Assembly: GCA_013695115.1 (NCBI GenBank) | Contig: JACDBD010000440.1 | Location: 1 to 17,801 of the forward strand | Length of the DNA stretch: 17,801 nt | Reading direction: 5' to 3' | DNA from: Actinomycetota bacterium | Lineage (GTDB): Bacteria; Actinomycetota; Acidimicrobiia; IMCC26256; JACDBD01 | In this document: piece by piece, positions 1-6,859 of the stretch | Numbering within the stretch: position 1 is the first letter of the stretch | Layout of the letters: each line of letters starts with the position of its first letter | Program-made: the position numbers and the translations under genes | The notes under the pieces: model-generated | Databases searched by the model: none | What the model saw: the letters and a program-made list of their open reading frames with translations, nothing else | Told to the model about the DNA's origin: nothing

Positions 1-132
1 CCGCCGAGCAGCTCGCCGAGGTGCGGCGCCTCGGCGTCGATCAAGTGCAGGGCAACTACTTCTCTCCCCCGGGTGACCCCCGACCGGCTCATGCCCGCGG
101 GAGCCCGCCAGCTGATCAGCACTCGCAGTTAG
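1..132 (+). CDS. EAL-domain protein (cyclic-di-GMP phosphodiesterase-type), C-terminal end only, frameshifted
   Basis: The window opens inside a gene. The frame starting at base 3 reads EQLAEVRRLGVDQVQGNYFSPP, the end of an EAL domain, where LG-x-D-x-x-QGY-x-F-S-x-P is the family signature. EAL domains hydrolyse cyclic-di-GMP in the cytoplasm. After FSPP the frame runs on without a stop into the antisense of the next gene. One base over, it reads TPDRLMPAGARQLISTRS and stops at TAG 130-132, exactly the kind of tail such proteins have. The shift falls in the run of five C and three G at about 68-76, so one extra base there explains it. The stop overlaps the stop of the convergent gene at 129. 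The catalytic EAL motif lies outside the window, so activity cannot be judged. Confidence 0.72.
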   Translation, partial: PPSSSPRCGASASIKCRATTSLPRVTPDRLMPAGARQLISTRS

Positions 133-716
133 GGCCGGCGGCCGAGGAACGCAACCAGCTCGTCGGTGGGCGACGCGCCGTCGGGGACGTCGATCGGGTT
201 GCCGAAGGCGGTCCCGCGCAGCTGGTCGCCGACGAATCCCTGTGCCACCGCGAGAGCCGCCTGCGCCACCTCGGGCTCGATCTCGGTGTCGACGCCGATG
301 GCGCGGCCGAGGTCCCAGCCGTGCACCAGGGAGTCGAGCAACACGATGCCGAGGGCGCGGTCCGCCGGCAGCTCGAGCCCCATCGGCAGGAAGACCGTCC
401 CGTCGAGCGATCCGCGCTGCTGCCAGGCGGCCAGGGTTCGCTCGGCGGTGTCGCGGTAGCCGTCGACCGGTCCGTCCATGATCCGCTCCTCGCCCAATGC
501 AGTCAGGTGCGCGGGCAGGTCGGTGACGGGAACCTCGGGCTTGGCGCCGGAGGCCACGTTCTCGAAGGCGGCAATGACCCCGACCAGATGGACGAGCAAC
601 GCGTGCACGTCCCACTCGGAACAGGGCGTCGGGAGGTCATGGTGCTCGGGACGCACGGCCTCGACCGTGCGGCCGGTGCGCTCGAACGCACCTTCCAGCG
701 ACTTCAGCGGGTCCAT
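129..716 (-). CDS. TIGR03086-like / DinB-superfamily metal-binding protein
   Basis: Protein of 195 residues resembling the TIGR03086 group of the DinB / mycothiol-dependent maleylpyruvate isomerase N-terminal-domain superfamily. Those are four-helix bundles that bind a divalent metal through histidines, often linked to mycothiol chemistry in actinobacteria. The signature is visible: TPCSEWDVHALLVHLVG near residues 30-46 and DSLVHGWDLGRAIG near 128-141. Length is normal for the family. ATG at 716 is preceded by an AAGGAAGG ribosome site about 6 bases upstream. The stop of the frameshifted gene at 734 lies 17 bases upstream, so the two are probably co-transcribed. The substrate is unknown. Confidence 0.82.
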   Translation of the reverse strand: MDPLKSLEGAFERTGRTVEAVRPEHHDLPTPCSEWDVHALLVHLVGVIAAFENVASGAKPEVPVTDLPAHLTALGEERIMDGPVDGYRDTAERTLAAWQQRGSLDGTVFLPMGLELPADRALGIVLLDSLVHGWDLGRAIGVDTEIEPEVAQAALAVAQGFVGDQLRGTAFGNPIDVPDGASPTDELVAFLGRRP

Positions 717-733
717 CGTGCCTTCCTTCCTCT

Positions 734-1191
734 CTACACCGCGCCCCGTCGGAGTTCGAGGGGACGGTGACGCGCGAGTGTCTCGGCGGCGCGGCCGCGG
801 ATTCGCCGCCCACCGGTGTATACCGCGACCCAGACGGGCCCGTCAGGCACGTCCTCGAACGTGAGGGGCCAGGCTTCGGACAGACCGATGGCGCGCTCGA
901 AACTCACGAGCACTCCCAGCGTCGCCCCGAGCCCGATACCGACGATGGCGAGCGCACCGCGAGCGCGCCCAGCGCGACTCGCCAGACCAGAGGCAGCGCC
1001 ATTCTCCGGTCGGGATCCTGAGGGTCGCTCGGGGCCCGGGCCGCGTCGGCCGGTCGGCCCAGGAGCTCGATCTCGTCGCCGTCGATGCCGGCGTGCTCGA
1101 GCGCCTCGATGGCGACGCGGGCCGACTTCATGCTCGGGAAGCTGGTGGCGACGGCCGCCGTCACGCCGGGGGCACGCGGCTGACCCTCCAT
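734..1191 (-). pseudogene. General-stress-protein-like membrane protein, frameshifted
   Basis: The first frame from ATG 1191 encodes an N-terminal segment with SMKSARVAIEALEHAGIDGD, like the short alpha/beta domain of general stress protein 17M-type proteins, then a linker and the start of a membrane helix (RMALPLVWRVALGALA). It then leaves frame. A second frame takes over without a gap, ALAIVGIGLGATLGVLVSFE, and continues through FEDVPDGPVWVAVYTGG to TAG at 734. The two parts join at about 950-960, where one base appears to be missing. Restored, the product would be about 152 residues with a hairpin of membrane helices in the middle. A GGAGG sits unusually close to the ATG (2 bases). Whether the shift is mutation or sequencing error cannot be told here. 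Confidence 0.6.
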
Positions 1192-1236
1192 TACCTCCGC
1201 GATGCCCGGTCGGGGAGTGACAAACCCCCGCAGGAA

Positions 1237-1491
1237 CTAGCCGGTCTTGGCCGGGCGGTCGGGCCGACGCGCCCACTCGGCGCGGAATGCATCCCGACCC
1301 GCCACCACCGCGGCGCGGCCTGCCCCCACGGCAGCTTCGAGACCGTCGACCAGTCGCGACAACTGGTCGTCGAGATCGTGGACGCCGGCGTCGAACCGGG
1401 CCGTCCACTCGGAGAGGCGGGCCTCGAGCCGGCGCCGGCGCGCGGGGAACCGGTACACGAGGGCGGAGTCGGTGCCGTCGAGTTGGGCCAT
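1237..1491 (-). CDS. Small helical protein of unknown function
   Basis: An 84-residue protein that I do not recognise. It is rich in Arg, Ala, Asp and Glu, with no membrane segment and no cysteines. LEARLSEWTARFDAGVHDLD followed by DQLSRLVDGLEAAVGAGRAA looks like amphipathic helix or coiled coil, and the C-terminus is basic. The ATG at 1491 has a good ribosome site, GGGAG, about 8 bases upstream; reading further upstream would remove that fit. It starts divergently from the HhH-GPD gene at 1600 and lies 45 bases ahead of the frameshifted gene at 1191, so it probably heads a three-gene minus-strand run. Support for coding comes from the ribosome site and codon composition, not from a family match. 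Confidence 0.6.
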   Translation of the reverse strand: MAQLDGTDSALVYRFPARRRRLEARLSEWTARFDAGVHDLDDQLSRLVDGLEAAVGAGRAAVVAGRDAFRAEWARRPDRPAKTG

Positions 1492-1586
1492 CACATAGCT
1501 CCCTCGCTCGGCGGCAGGATACCTGTCGCCGCCCTTCGGGACGCTCGTCCGCACATGCGCCCACGACGGTACCGCACCGGTCGCAA

Positions 1587-1592
1587 TAGATT
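1587..1592 (+). promoter_or_regulatory. -10 box of a leaderless promoter
   Basis: TAGATT fits the TAnnnT -10 consensus and ends 7 bases before the GTG at 1600. Transcription would therefore start at or next to the start codon, and there is no ribosome site before that GTG. No clear -35 is seen. Confidence 0.5.
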
Positions 1593-1599
1593 GGGCGCC

Positions 1600-2187
1600 G
1601 TGACCGACGTCGCCATCCCCGTGACCGGCGATCCCGACGCCGACCGTCTTCTCGTCGACGACCCCCTCGCGCTCCTCATCGGCATGCTGCTCGACCAGCA
1701 GGTCCCGATGGAGTGGGCGTTCCGCGGACCGTTCACGCTGCGCGAGCGGCTGGGGGTCACCGGCCATCTCGACGCCCAGGCCATTGCGGCGATGGCGCCG
1801 GACGAGCTCGAGGCGTTGTTCCTGACCAAGCCCGCGCTCCACCGGTACCCGGCCTCGATGGCGAAGCGAACCCACGACCTGTGCCGGCACCTCGTCGACG
1901 AGTACGGCGGTGACGCCGCCGCGGTCTGGCGCGACGCGAGCAGCGGCGAGGAGCTCTACCAGCGGTTGCGGGCGCTCCCCGGCTACGGCGACGAGAAGGC
2001 CAAGATCTTTCTCGCCATCCTGGGCAAGCGGCTGAGCGTGGCACCCCCGGGTTGGGAGCAGGCGGCGGCGCCGTTCTCCGACACCACGCCGCGTTCGGTC
2101 GCCGACATCGACTCGCCCGAGTCGCTCCTGAGGGTGCGCGAGTGGAAGACGGCGCAGAAGGCGATGAAGAAGGCCAAGACCGACTAG
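1600..2187 (+). CDS. HhH-GPD family protein (TIGR03252-like, base-excision-repair fold)
   Basis: Protein of 195 residues resembling the uncharacterised HhH-GPD family TIGR03252, found mainly in actinobacteria. HhH-GPD proteins include DNA glycosylases that remove damaged or mismatched bases. LIGMLLDQQVPMEWAFRGP near residue 28 matches the family's opening helices. LRALPGYGDEKAKIFLAILG near 128-147 is the helix-hairpin-helix that grips DNA backbone. The catalytic Lys/Asp pattern of EndoIII/OGG-type enzymes is not evident, so activity is open. I chose GTG 1600 because homology-like sequence begins there, no ribosome site is present, and a TAnnnT box fits a leaderless start. The stop overlaps that of the convergent DedA gene, both using CTAG at 2184-2187. 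Confidence 0.85.
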   Translation: MTDVAIPVTGDPDADRLLVDDPLALLIGMLLDQQVPMEWAFRGPFTLRERLGVTGHLDAQAIAAMAPDELEALFLTKPALHRYPASMAKRTHDLCRHLVDEYGGDAAAVWRDASSGEELYQRLRALPGYGDEKAKIFLAILGKRLSVAPPGWEQAAAPFSDTTPRSVADIDSPESLLRVREWKTAQKAMKKAKTD

Positions 2188-2759
2188 CGCGGCCGCGCCG
2201 CCCGGTCCTGGCTGCGCCGGCGTAACAGCCACCAGGTCACTGCGCCCGCGACGACGACCACCGCTATCACCAAACTGGCCTTCGACACGACCTTCTCGAC
2301 GTTGCGGCCGAGCAGGTAGCCGGCCGACACGACCGCGCTGGTCCAGACGATCGACGCGAGCACGTTCCAAGGGAGGAACCGCCGGTACGGCATGGCCGAC
2401 ATGCCCGCCACCGCGGGGACGACGCCGCGCACCGCGCCGACGAACCGCCCGAGGAACACCGCGGCACCGCCGCGGCGAGCGAAGTACTCCCGCGACCGCT
2501 CCACCCGCGGCTCGAGACGGCGACGGACCGGTTCCCACCGCTGGATGAGCGCCATCCCCCAGCGTCGGCCGGCCCAGTAGCTCGCCGAATCGCCGGCGAT
2601 GGCACCGATGGCGGCGGCGGCGATCATCGTTCCCAGCGGGACGTCGGCTCGCGACGCGGCCGCGCCGGCCACCACCATGCCCGCCTCGCCCGGAACGACG
2701 AGGTCCATGAACAGCGCGCACTCCGCGAACGCGAGCAGGAACGCGGCCGCGTGGAGCAC
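2184..2759 (-). CDS. DedA family membrane protein
   Basis: Integral membrane protein of the DedA/SNARE-associated family, which act as lipid or small-molecule transporters in the cytoplasmic membrane. Family motifs are present: FAECALFMDLVVPGEAG near residues 11-27, GDSASYWAGRRWG near 56-68, and FLGRFVGAVRGVVPAVAGM near 102-120, which holds the conserved F/L-x-GRF-x-P/R-R-x-x-x-P-x-x-AG region. Helices close the protein before a basic tail. GTG 2759 is the first conventional start, but coding clearly extends upstream in frame (EAILDWIAGLGPVV), as expected for this family. A strong GGAGGAG at 2811-2817 lies 6 bases before an in-frame ATC at 2804. The true start is probably near 2804-2819 with an unusual codon or an undetected sequence error. 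Confidence 0.88.
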   Translation of the reverse strand: MLHAAAFLLAFAECALFMDLVVPGEAGMVVAGAAASRADVPLGTMIAAAAIGAIAGDSASYWAGRRWGMALIQRWEPVRRRLEPRVERSREYFARRGGAAVFLGRFVGAVRGVVPAVAGMSAMPYRRFLPWNVLASIVWTSAVVSAGYLLGRNVEKVVSKASLVIAVVVVAGAVTWWLLRRRSQDRAARPR

Positions 2760-2835
2760 GACCGGTCCCAGCCCGGCGATCCAGTCGAGGATTGCCTCGG
2801 CGATCGGTCGCTCCTCCAGCCGACAGCAGTGCCGG

Positions 2836-2841
2836 TAGCGT
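2836..2841 (+). promoter_or_regulatory. -10 box of a leaderless promoter
   Basis: TAGCGT within CCGGTAGCGT matches TAnnnT and ends 7 bases before GTG 2849, the same spacing as at 1592/1600. There is no ribosome site between them. Confidence 0.5.
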
Positions 2842-2848
2842 GCTCCAG

Positions 2849-3775
2849 GTGAAGGTGCTGTGCCAGCTCGGCGACGACATCGCCGCCCGGATCGAGGGCG
2901 CGGCGCCCGGGGTCGAGGTCGTCGTGATCCCGACCGCGGACGAGCTGCCCGACGGCGTCGAGGGCGACGTCCTCCTCACCCTCGCGTGGGGAAGCGCCAA
3001 CCTCGCCCAGGTCCTGGAGCGGAACGTGGGCTGGGTGCACACGATCGGGACCGGCGTCGACGGGTTCCCCCTGCACGCGTTGAACGGCCAGACGCTCACG
3101 TGCTCACGAGGCGCCAGCGCGGTCCCGATCTCGGAGTGGGTGCTGGCGGTGATGCTCGCGTTCGAGAAGCACCTGCCCGACTCGTGGGTCCGCAATGCCG
3201 ACGCCCGCTGGCACTACGCCGAACTGGGCGGCCTCGCCGGGAAGACCGTCGGCCTCGTCGGCCTGGGTGGCATCGGCGAAGCCGTCGCCCGGCGGGCGCT
3301 CGCCTTCGACATGCACGTCCGCGCCTTGCGCCGCACCAACACCGCGTCGGCGGTGGCGGGCGTCGAGCTCACGGCCCGGCTGCCCGACCTGCTCCGCTCG
3401 GCCGACCACGTCGTAGTGGCGGCACCGTCGACCGTCGAGACCCACCGCATGATCGACGCGGACGCGTTCGCGGCGATGAAGCCGGGCGTCCACCTCGTGA
3501 ACATCGCCCGGGGCGCGCTGGTCGACCAGGACGCACTGCGGGTCGCCCTCGACGACGGCAAGGTGGCGCGGGCGTCGCTCGACGCGGTCGAGCCCGAGCC
3601 GCTCCCCGACGGGCATTGGTTGTACTCACATCCCAAGGTCCGGCTGAGTCCTCACATCTCCTGGAGCATGCCGGGCGCGTTCGACGTGCTCCTCGACACG
3701 TTCCTCGACAACCTCCGCCGCTACCAGGTCGGAGAGGCGCTGACCGGCGAGGTCGACGTCACCGCCGGTTACTGA
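2849..3775 (+). CDS. D-isomer-specific 2-hydroxyacid dehydrogenase family protein
   Basis: NAD(P)-dependent oxidoreductase of 308 residues that would interconvert a 2-oxoacid and its D-2-hydroxyacid in the cytoplasm. The N-terminal catalytic half carries VGWVHTIGTGVDGF near 60-73 and the SRGASAVPISEWVLA region. The Rossmann half has GLVGLGGIGEAVARR near 136-150, the GxGxxG nucleotide loop. Catalytic residues are in place: Arg in NIARGALVD, Glu in DAVEPEPLP, and His in LSPHISW near the end. It is closer to the short GhrA/phosphoglycerate-dehydrogenase-like group than to long SerA proteins, which have extra C-terminal domains. The substrate cannot be named. GTG 2849 is chosen from the -10 box and the start of the fold. 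It is divergent from DedA. Confidence 0.9.
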   Translation: MKVLCQLGDDIAARIEGAAPGVEVVVIPTADELPDGVEGDVLLTLAWGSANLAQVLERNVGWVHTIGTGVDGFPLHALNGQTLTCSRGASAVPISEWVLAVMLAFEKHLPDSWVRNADARWHYAELGGLAGKTVGLVGLGGIGEAVARRALAFDMHVRALRRTNTASAVAGVELTARLPDLLRSADHVVVAAPSTVETHRMIDADAFAAMKPGVHLVNIARGALVDQDALRVALDDGKVARASLDAVEPEPLPDGHWLYSHPKVRLSPHISWSMPGAFDVLLDTFLDNLRRYQVGEALTGEVDVTAGY

Positions 3776-3821
3776 GAGCGCGCGGTCCGGGCCGACGATC
3801 GCGGGTCGACGAGCCCGGCCG

Positions 3822-3827
3822 TAGGCT
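3822..3827 (+). promoter_or_regulatory. -10 box upstream of the amidohydrolase gene
   Basis: TAGGCT fits TAnnnT. Transcription would begin near 3834, leaving a short leader that carries a GGGGGA ribosome site 4-5 bases before GTG 3854. Unlike its neighbours this gene therefore looks leadered. Confidence 0.4.
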
Positions 3828-3853
3828 GCGGCGAGACCGAGCTGGGGGACCTG

Positions 3854-4300
3854 GTGAAGTACGACCTTGTCATCGAAGGCGCCACGATCGTCGACCGGAC
3901 CGGCGCGCCGCCGTTCCGCGGCAACGTTGCGGTGCAGGGCGACCGCATCGCGGCCGTGGGCGACATCGACGGTGACGGTGCGCGCACGATCGACGCCGAA
4001 GGCAAGTACGTCACGCCCGGGTTCGTCGACATCCACACCCATCTCGACGCCCAGGTCGGATGGGACCCGGTGGCGACGTCGTCGTGCTGGCACGGCGTCA
4101 CCTCGGTCGTGCTCGGCAACTGCGGTGTCACCTTCGCCCCCTGCAAGCCCGAGTACGTGCACGACTTCCCCGGCGGCACCGGGCGCTTCGTCCAGCGCGG
4201 CGCCGGCTACGACTGCACGGTCGTCAACGGCCGGGTGTTCATGGAGGGCGGTGAGCACACGGGCGAACCGGCCGGGACGGTGCTGCGCAGCACCGCGTGA
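3854..4300 (+). CDS. N-acyl-D-amino-acid deacylase-type amidohydrolase, internally deleted
   Basis: The 148-residue product joins the two ends of a protein that is normally around 550 residues. Residues 1-99 are the classical start: [19 protein letters not shown], the beta-sandwich strands, then [17 protein letters not shown] with the HxH metal ligands, and [19 protein letters not shown]. Then follows [20 protein letters not shown] and [15 protein letters not shown], which is the extreme C-terminus of the same family. About 400 residues of the metal-binding barrel, including the remaining ligands, are absent, with the frame kept. The junction is near CCCGAG at 4148-4153. The product should be inactive as an enzyme. 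It is coupled to the next gene by a GTGA overlap. Deletion in the genome and assembly collapse are both possible. Confidence 0.8.
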   Translation: MKYDLVIEGATIVDRTGAPPFRGNVAVQGDRIAAVGDIDGDGARTIDAEGKYVTPGFVDIHTHLDAQVGWDPVATSSCWHGVTSVVLGNCGVTFAPCKPEYVHDFPGGTGRFVQRGAGYDCTVVNGRVFMEGGEHTGEPAGTVLRSTA

Positions 4301-4872
4301 CCGAGCTGAGCGACGACAGCCACGCACTGCTCCATGAGTTGCGCTTGCGGGGCATGGTCCCGGCCGTCGACGCGCCCGGGCCGGAGACACTCTGCAGAGC
4401 CGGCCTCGCCGCCCGCAAGGGGAAGTTCCTCGTGCTCACGTCCGCTGGTCGCGAGGCGCACGCGCACTGGGCCCGCCTGACTCCGGGCTCCGCCGAGGAG
4501 ACAGTCGCCCGCCGCGCCTACGACCAGTTCCTGCCGCTGAACGCCGAGTTCCTCCAGGTCAGCACCGACTGGCAGGTCCGTCCGGGCAACGTGCCCAACG
4601 ACCACCGCGACACCGAGTACGACTGGGGCGTGCTCGACCGGCTCGCCGGCCTCGACGAACGCGGCGGTCCGGTCGCGCGCCGCCTCGGCAAGGAGGTCGA
4701 GCGCTTTGCCGACTACCGGTCGCGCTTGCGCGACGCGCTACGCCGGGTGCAGGACGGCGAGCACGACTGGTTCCTCTCACCGAAGTGCGACTCGTACCAC
4801 ACGGTCTGGATGCAGCTCCACGAGGACCTGCTCCTCGCGCTCGGCCTCGCCCGCGCCGGCGAGCGCGCCTGA
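4297..4872 (+). CDS. Conserved protein of unknown function, possible winged-helix N-terminus
   Basis: Protein of 191 residues that I cannot name. The first 55 residues ([11 protein letters not shown], then [20 protein letters not shown]) look like the helix and wing of a winged-helix domain, where L-T-x-x-G-R is common. The rest is helical with conserved-looking blocks: [18 protein letters not shown] near 88-105, [20 protein letters not shown], and [20 protein letters not shown] near 164-183. The last block has two histidines in one helix that could bind a metal or ligand. GTG 4297 overlaps the TGA of the truncated amidohydrolase by four bases, so translation is coupled. Its stop is 1 base from the stop of the convergent thioesterase. 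DNA binding is a guess. Confidence 0.7.
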   Translation: MTELSDDSHALLHELRLRGMVPAVDAPGPETLCRAGLAARKGKFLVLTSAGREAHAHWARLTPGSAEETVARRAYDQFLPLNAEFLQVSTDWQVRPGNVPNDHRDTEYDWGVLDRLAGLDERGGPVARRLGKEVERFADYRSRLRDALRRVQDGEHDWFLSPKCDSYHTVWMQLHEDLLLALGLARAGERA

Positions 4873-4873
4873 T

Positions 4874-5293
4874 TCAGGCCTGCGGGTACAGCACCGCCTG
4901 AGTCTGGGTGACGCGGGCGACCCGCTTCCCCGCCTCGTCGAACAGGTCGGTCTCGACCACGACCGTGGTCCGGCCGACGTGGAGGGGCCGGGCGAGCGCC
5001 TCCACGTGACCGGAGCGCACAGCGCGGAAGAAGTTGGTCTTCGACTCGATGGTCGTCGTGCCGACCGCTCCGGCGGGCAGGTTCGCGAACGCGCACGCGC
5101 CCCCGCAGGTGTCGGCCAGGCCCATCACGACCCCGCCGTGGAGGGCGTCGCCGCTCGTGCACCGATCCGACTCCCAGGCCACCCGGGCCCGGACCTCCCC
5201 CGGCTCGCACGCCAGCGCCTCGACGCCGAGCACCCGGGCGAACGGCATCGCCTCGTGGAGCAGCTTGGTCTGCTCCGGGTCGGGCTCGGTCAC
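4874..5293 (-). CDS. PaaI/hotdog-fold acyl-CoA thioesterase
   Basis: Protein of 139 residues, the normal length for a single hotdog domain of the PaaI group, which hydrolyses acyl-CoA or aryl-CoA thioesters in the cytoplasm. The family core is clear: GDALHGGVVMGLADTCGGAC near 48-67, where the HGG and the following helix Asp form the active-site region, then TTIESKTNFFRAV near 79-95 and RTTVVVETDLFDEAGKRVAR. The GTG at 5293 overlaps the TGA of the alpha/beta hydrolase (GTGA), so it is the third gene of a coupled minus-strand operon from 6859. The context suggests breakdown or detoxification of an acyl compound, but the substrate is not indicated. Confidence 0.88.
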   Translation of the reverse strand: MTEPDPEQTKLLHEAMPFARVLGVEALACEPGEVRARVAWESDRCTSGDALHGGVVMGLADTCGGACAFANLPAGAVGTTTIESKTNFFRAVRSGHVEALARPLHVGRTTVVVETDLFDEAGKRVARVTQTQAVLYPQA

Positions 5294-6186
5294 GCGCTGG
5301 CGGTGGCGGGCGGGGCCGGCGCGCTCAGGTCGGTCCCGGCCATGAAGTCCCGGATCATGCCGGCGAGTTGGGCGGGCCGGTCCTCCGAAACGAGCGTGCG
5401 GGCGCCGGCGACGATCTTCAAGCGAGCCCGCGGGAGGGCGTAGGCCAGCCGCTCGCCCAACGACCGGGGGAAGACCCGGTCGTCCTCACCCCAGACCACC
5501 AGCGCGGGACGATCGAACGCCCCGAATCGCTCGGCGGCCGCCAGCATGTGGCGGGGATGCAGGCCTCGCACCACTTTCTTGGCGTCGCGCCGGATGTCGC
5601 GATGGCGAGCCAGCGGTCGCACGTACGAGTCGCCCGCCTCCCGGTCGAGCGGCGCGTGGGTCAGCCAGCCGTAGGTGATCGGGAGCCGTCGGAGCAGGCG
5701 CCACCGCAGCGACTGGGCCGCGAGGAAGACCCCGCCCGGCATCCGCGCCGTCAGCTTCAGGTAGGCGAACAGCCGGGGCGGGAACACCTCGAACGCATCG
5801 CACGACACGAGCACGAGCCGCGCCACCCGCTCGGGATGGCGGGCGACAACCAGCTGGCTGATGGCCCCGCCGGTGTCGTTGCCCACCAGGGTCACGTCGT
5901 GCAGGTCGAGCGCGTCGAGGAACCCACCGACCAGGTCGGCGAGCCCGGGCGGGCTGAGATCGGCGTCGCGGTCCATCCGGACCGAGTGCGAGCCGAGCGG
6001 CCAGTCGGGGGTGATGCACCGGTACTGCTCGGCCAGCGACGGGACGACGTCGCGCCAGAGGTCGCCGTTGGTGAAGATCGGGTGCACGAAGACGATCGGG
6101 TCGCCTGCGCCCCGCTCGCGGTAGGCGATGCTGCCGGAGTCGAGCCGAACCTCGTGGCGCGAGCCGCGTTCCTCCGAGACCGACAT
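5290..6186 (-). CDS. Alpha/beta hydrolase, atypical active site
   Basis: Protein of 298 residues with the alpha/beta-hydrolase fold. GDPIVFVHPIFTNGDLW near 28-44 is the oxyanion-hole strand. LVGNDTGGAISQLVV near 100-114 is the nucleophile elbow, with Asp104 in the nucleophile position as in haloalkane dehalogenase or fluoroacetate-type members. ALVVWGEDDRVFP near 228-240 carries the acid-loop Asp. The catalytic His is expected in the segment IVAGARTLVSEDRP near 258-271, but Arg263 stands there (codon CGC). I recall related actinobacterial proteins with a similar 'RTF' at this point, so it may be a subfamily trait and not a lesion. ATG 6186 lies 4 bases after the upstream gene's stop and has only a weak ribosome site, implying coupling. 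Confidence 0.85.
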   Translation of the reverse strand: MSVSEERGSRHEVRLDSGSIAYRERGAGDPIVFVHPIFTNGDLWRDVVPSLAEQYRCITPDWPLGSHSVRMDRDADLSPPGLADLVGGFLDALDLHDVTLVGNDTGGAISQLVVARHPERVARLVLVSCDAFEVFPPRLFAYLKLTARMPGGVFLAAQSLRWRLLRRLPITYGWLTHAPLDREAGDSYVRPLARHRDIRRDAKKVVRGLHPRHMLAAAERFGAFDRPALVVWGEDDRVFPRSLGERLAYALPRARLKIVAGARTLVSEDRPAQLAGMIRDFMAGTDLSAPAPPATASA

Positions 6187-6190
6187 GGCG

Positions 6191-6859
6191 TTACCGATAG
6201 ATGTTGACGGTCTCGTCCAGGCCGAAGCGCGCCGGGTCACCGCGACCGGTGGCGGCGAGCATGAACTCGAACGGGTCGCCGGTGATGCGCTTGCCCCCAC
6301 TCCCGCCGACCGGGAACTCGGCGATGCCGTCGAGCGCCAGGGTCGCCGCTCCCCACTCCTTCTGGCCGAGGATCGTGGCGATGTGCGAGATTCCCGCCTC
6401 GAGCCCCGGTCCCCGCTCCGACTTGCGTCCGATGGCCGACCGGATGTCGTCGGCGTGCAGGTACGTGTCGTACCAGAGCGCCTCGACGCCGTCGCCGAGC
6501 GTGCCGGCCACGTTCGGGGCGGGCACGGGGCCGTTCCACGCGTCGTCGTCGAAGGTCGCGACCATGTCGGTCCCCACCTTCCTCCCGGCGTCTACCTCGT
6601 CGGCGACCTCATCAGCCGACCGGCCCTTGCGCTCGTCCACCTGGCGCTGGGTCACGCCGGGGGTACCGAGGTCGTCCAGCTTCCCGGTGGTGACATCGGT
6701 GAGCTGGCCGGTGACGTGGCCGGCGACGTTGGCCACTGTCCACCCGTCACACCGGCTCGGCGTGTTCCACTCCTTCTCGTCGAGCGAACGCAGGAGAGTG
6801 GAGAAGTCCTCGAGCTCCTGAACGAACCCCTTGCTCACGGTCTCGCGGGGCAGCGCCAT
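6191..6859 (-). CDS. Maleylpyruvate isomerase family mycothiol-dependent enzyme-like protein (TIGR03083-type)
   Basis: Protein of 222 residues of the mycothiol-dependent maleylpyruvate isomerase N-terminal (DinB-like) superfamily, probably TIGR03083. Such proteins bind a metal through histidines and several use mycothiol, the actinobacterial thiol, as cofactor. PSRCDGWTVANVAGHVTGQL near 33-52 and LWYDTYLHADDIRSAIGR near 129-146 supply the expected histidines. The C-terminal part ends in GDPFEFMLAATGRGDPARFG, also typical. ATG 6859 has GGGAGGA about 6 bases upstream. It is the first gene of a coupled operon with the alpha/beta hydrolase and thioesterase, and is divergent from the TetR gene, whose start region it overlaps. 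That arrangement suggests the TetR protein controls this operon. Confidence 0.85.
   Translation of the reverse strand: MALPRETVSKGFVQELEDFSTLLRSLDEKEWNTPSRCDGWTVANVAGHVTGQLTDVTTGKLDDLGTPGVTQRQVDERKGRSADEVADEVDAGRKVGTDMVATFDDDAWNGPVPAPNVAGTLGDGVEALWYDTYLHADDIRSAIGRKSERGPGLEAGISHIATILGQKEWGAATLALDGIAEFPVGGSGGKRITGDPFEFMLAATGRGDPARFGLDETVNIYR

Noticed and set aside
1237..3195. Very long minus-strand open frame of about 650 codons
   Set aside because: It runs antisense through the HhH-GPD gene and out of frame through DedA. The composition is Arg/Gly/Pro-rich and no domain is recognisable except the real 84-residue protein at its end.
2860..3975. Plus-strand frame of about 370 codons
   Set aside because: Arg/Pro-rich shadow of the dehydrogenase, whose own frame contains all catalytic motifs.
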